A DNA stretch of 5,030 nt from an uncultured bacterium (GTDB lineage: Bacteria; Patescibacteriota; Minisyncoccia; Phycocordibacterales; UBA1006): positions 1 to 5,030 of the forward strand of contig CALDKO010000086.1 of NCBI GenBank assembly GCA_937898165.1. The letters run 5' to 3'. Made by a program: the position numbers and the translations under genes. Position 1 is the first letter of the stretch, and every line of letters begins with the position of its first letter. Positions 4,392 to 5,030 of this stretch are shown here, in pieces. Below the pieces are notes generated by a model, which saw nothing but the letters and a program-made list of their open reading frames with translations, had not been told where the DNA came from and ran no database searches.

Positions 4392-5030
4392 ATGAATTTC
4401 GAGAACAAGGCCAATCTGCCTGAAAAATTGCTGAAGCCGTATAATGCGGCTGATATTGAATCTGGTATTTATAAATCTTGGGAAGAATCTGGATTTTTCA
4501 ATCCGGATGTTTGCATTGAAAAAGGAGCGACTGATCCAAATGCAGAATCGTTTTCAATTGTACTTCCACCACCAAACGTGACAGGGACACTTCACACAGG
4601 TCATGCATTCATGTTGGTTATTCAGGATATCATGGTTCGTTTCGCACGAATGCAAGGAAAAAAGACATTATGGATTCCAGGAACAGATCACGCAGCTATT
4701 GCAACACAATCAAAAGTTGAAAAAATAATTGAAAAAGAAGGAATTAGAAAAGCAGATTTGGGACGAGATGAATTTTTGAAACGAGTAAACGAATTTGCAC
4801 AAGATTCTCATGACACTATTGTCAGCCAAGTTCGAAAAATGGGTGCATCAATCGACTGGTCACGTGAAGCGTTCACATTGGATGCAAAACGAAGTACTGC
4901 TGTAAATACAACATTCAAAAAAATGTATGAGGACGGTTTGATTTATCGTGGCTACAGAATTGTAAACTGGGACCCAAAAGGCCAGACCACTATTTCTGAT
5001 GATGAAATAGTGCATGAAGAACGCGACGCA
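4392..5030 (+). CDS. valS: Valine--tRNA ligase, N-terminal part (runs off the right edge)
   Basis: These are the first 213 codons of a class Ia aminoacyl-tRNA synthetase that charges tRNA-Val with valine in the cytoplasm; the full protein is usually about 850-950 residues. Landmarks are KPYNAADIESGIYKSWEESGFF (15-36), the ValRS signature PPPNVTGTLHTGHA (59-72) with HTGH as the HIGH motif, IQDIMVRFARMQGKKTLWIPGTDHAAIATQ (77-106), GASIDWSREAFTLD (151-164), and VNWDPKGQTTISDDEI (191-206) at the entry to the CP1 editing domain. GTDHAA replaces the more usual GTDHAG. The KMSKS loop and the anticodon-binding domain lie beyond the window. The start is fixed: an in-frame TAG lies 12 codons upstream with no other start between. 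It is divergent from the Adk-like gene with a 59-bp gap and no Shine-Dalgarno. Confidence 0.97.
   Translation, partial: MNFENKANLPEKLLKPYNAADIESGIYKSWEESGFFNPDVCIEKGATDPNAESFSIVLPPPNVTGTLHTGHAFMLVIQDIMVRFARMQGKKTLWIPGTDHAAIATQSKVEKIIEKEGIRKADLGRDEFLKRVNEFAQDSHDTIVSQVRKMGASIDWSREAFTLDAKRSTAVNTTFKKMYEDGLIYRGYRIVNWDPKGQTTISDDEIVHEERDA

Noticed and set aside
1..5030. Defence system, mobile element, CRISPR array, tRNA or rRNA gene, recoded UGA.
   Set aside because: No transposase, integrase, terminal repeats, spaced direct repeats or cloverleaf is visible; the gaps are too small to hold such elements, and the conserved proteins read through in the standard code.

Overview
The window reads as a piece of a small, AT-rich bacterial genome, most likely from the Candidate Phyla Radiation (Patescibacteria, Parcubacteria-like). 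The grounds are indirect: the form of the TsaD protein (a helical insert after the N-terminal motif, a GDN metal motif and a charged tail), the ValS N-terminus with a GTDHAAIATQ variant, tiny intergenic gaps, and no clear Shine-Dalgarno sequence before any of the five visible start codons. The standard genetic code fits: stops are TAA or TAG and the conserved proteins read through without internal UGA. The lineage call comes from remembered family patterns, not from a search.

Layout from left to right. Bases 1-247 hold the C-terminal end of a class I O-methyltransferase (+), closed by a strong hairpin terminator shared with the convergent gene. Bases 282-1475 (-) encode an unusual two-domain protein, guanylate kinase fused to cytidylate kinase. 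A 135-bp divergent control region (1476-1610) follows, with two interlocked promoters and a terminator-like hairpin in the kinase leader. Bases 1611-2786 (+) are tsaD, for tRNA t6A synthesis. Its stop overlaps tail to tail with the stop of an unrecognised 284-residue protein gene (2783-3637, -). Then come a terminator and promoter packed together (3638-3741), an adenylate-kinase-family NMP kinase gene (3742-4332, -), a 59-bp divergent promoter region, and the first 213 codons of valS (4392 to the window end, +).

Functionally these are mostly housekeeping genes. Three nucleoside-monophosphate-kinase domains (GMP, CMP and Adk-like) lie within 4.1 kb, and two genes act on tRNA (t6A modification and valine charging). 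Almost every gene seems to be its own transcription unit. Five promoter candidates can be proposed, and several share an extended -10 of the form ATATGGTAT or TGCTAGT. For tsaD and valS the predicted RNA start falls within about 3 nt of the ATG, so both may be leaderless.

I see no mobile element, CRISPR array, tRNA, rRNA or defence system. The best leads are the Gmk-Cmk fusion with its altered GMP-binding residues, the attenuator-like leader in front of it, the symmetrical divergent promoter before valS, and the orphan 284-residue protein.
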